Shown here: in pieces, positions 5,665 through 6,348 of the stretch | Position numbering within the stretch: the stretch's first letter is position 1 | How the letters are laid out: each line of letters begins with the position of its first letter | NCBI GenBank assembly: GCA_003223895.1 | Contig: QHXD01000205.1 | Span: 1 to 6,348, forward strand | Origin: Acidobacteriota bacterium | GTDB taxonomy: Bacteria > Acidobacteriota > Terriglobia > 20CM-2-55-15 | Direction: 5' to 3' | DNA length: 6,348 nucleotides | The notes under the pieces: generated by a model | Told to the model about the DNA's origin: nothing | Database searches by the model: none | The model's input: the letters and a program-made list of their open reading frames with translations, nothing else | Made by a program: the position numbers and the translations under genes

Positions 5665-5769
5665 AAAGGGGTCGAGCCGCCAATGACGCGAATTACGCGA
5701 ACGGGCGCATCAACGATTTCTTTATGCGCCCGTTCGCGTAATTCGCGTCATTGGCGGCTCGACCCCTTT
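5665..5769. repeat. Perfect 46-bp inverted repeat with 13-nt loop; palindromic element and likely terminator
   Basis: Positions 5665-5710 are the exact reverse complement of 5724-5769, with 5711-5723 as loop. I checked the pairs base by base and found no mismatch. The element occupies nearly all the space between two convergent genes: the PLP enzyme stops at 5643 and the next gene's stop codon begins at 5771, one base beyond the arm. On the plus strand the stem runs into five T (5767-5771), so it can act as an intrinsic terminator for the PLP gene. On the minus strand only three T follow the stem. The word GGGTCGAG also occurs just outside the left arm (5648-5655) and inside it (5669-5676). 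The arms are far longer than an ordinary terminator, so a dispersed palindromic or MITE-like repeat is plausible. No target-site duplication is evident. Confidence 0.93.
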
Positions 5770-5770
5770 T

Positions 5771-6348
5771 TCAGGCGGCAAGCGTATACCGCTGTTCGAT
5801 TTCGGCCCGGATGCGCTTGCGGCTTTCGTCGGCCGTGATCTCGATGTTTTCCATCTTCGCGGCTTCGGCAGCCAGTTCCAAATCCTTGATGACGGTGCGG
5901 AACCATCGAGAGATGTCGCCTTGTTTCAGATGATATAGCCAGGTGTCGTCATCGACGCCTTCAGCCATCTGTAGAAACATCGTGAGGTTTTGCGCGCGAA
6001 GATTGAGCTTCCCTTCCGGTCCCCGGAAATAGAAGCAGAGATCCGGCGGCAGCTGGCCTTCGGCATATTTGCGGCGATGCCGGCGGCGCTCCACACGTGG
6101 CAGAGCGCTTCGGAACCAGACCGGATCCTGGGGCGTGCCTCGGAACCATGCCACCGCCTCACCTGTATTCAATGTCCTGCGGGTGAGGCGCGGAGGTTTT
6201 TCGCTGACGGCTTCGGCAAATTTTCTCAAGGTAGTGTCGGGGTTTTCTCCGATAGCAACGACAACATCGATTGAAGGGAGAATTGCCGGCGCAATGCGGT
6301 CCGGTTCGAGCGTGACGAGCATCAAACCATATACCCGCTGCGGAACCG
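5771..6348 (-). CDS. C-terminal part of a large protein, possibly HAD hydrolase fused to HerA-like ATPase domain (5' end beyond window)
   Basis: The frame stays open to the right edge (VPQRVYGLMLVTLEPDRIAP...), so the TTG/ATG near 6325 is not the true start. 191 residues are visible. LMLVTLEPDRIAPAILPSIDVVVAIGENP looks like the last beta-alpha units of a P-loop ATPase. Then come RRRHRRKYAEGQLPPD, FYFRGPEGKLNLRAQNL, and a C-terminal helical tail with DDDTWLYHLKQGDISRWFR and VIKDLELAAEA, ending in RYTLAA. From memory, this combination closes long proteins annotated as HAD-family hydrolases (Cof type) with a central ATP-binding region. I cannot confirm that here, because no HAD catalytic motif or Walker A lies inside the window. 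The gene converges on the PLP enzyme, with the palindrome between. The cellular role is unknown. Confidence 0.6.
   Translation of the reverse strand, partial: VPQRVYGLMLVTLEPDRIAPAILPSIDVVVAIGENPDTTLRKFAEAVSEKPPRLTRRTLNTGEAVAWFRGTPQDPVWFRSALPRVERRRHRRKYAEGQLPPDLCFYFRGPEGKLNLRAQNLTMFLQMAEGVDDDTWLYHLKQGDISRWFRTVIKDLELAAEAAKMENIEITADESRKRIRAEIEQRYTLAA

Overview
The window is GC-rich bacterial chromosome with tightly packed genes. It most likely comes from the Acidobacteriota. This is an inference: the two secreted proteins in the middle belong to a type (a 'GD ... V.KGT ... G.V..VK' domain after a signal peptide) that I associate with acidobacterial genomes. I see no phage, transposase, CRISPR array, tRNA or rRNA.

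Layout from left to right. (1) On the minus strand, a branched-chain amino-acid aminotransferase (ilvE; its 3' part runs off the left edge) lies 33 bp downstream of a 12-TM-type MFS transporter, probably in one operon. (2) A plus-strand AlkA-type DNA glycosylase diverges from the MFS gene. Only 20 bp separate the two start codons, and interleaved -10-like hexamers lie in that gap. (3) After a GC-rich hairpin between convergent genes comes a minus-strand pair of secreted proteins: upstream a Ser/Gly/Ala-rich exported protein (start corrected to 4324), downstream a glycine-zipper lipoprotein. They share a recognisably paralogous beta-rich domain. The 184-bp gap between them is spanned by one 63-codon frame with ATGA overlaps at both ends, of doubtful reality. 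(4) A plus-strand PLP enzyme of the D-threonine aldolase / D-serine dehydratase family follows, starting with GTG and lacking a good Shine-Dalgarno. (5) A perfect 46-bp inverted repeat with a 13-nt loop fills the space between that gene and the last one. (6) A minus-strand gene whose 5' part runs off the right edge encodes the C-terminal region of what I think is a large HAD-hydrolase/ATPase-like protein.

The genes do not form one obvious pathway. They are a set of short transcription units: amino-acid metabolism (ilvE, D-amino-acid PLP enzyme), transport, alkylation repair and envelope proteins. The most unusual items are the long perfect palindrome with its 9-bp internal periodicity and the paired paralogous envelope proteins. 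I do not find a convincing new defence or mobile system.
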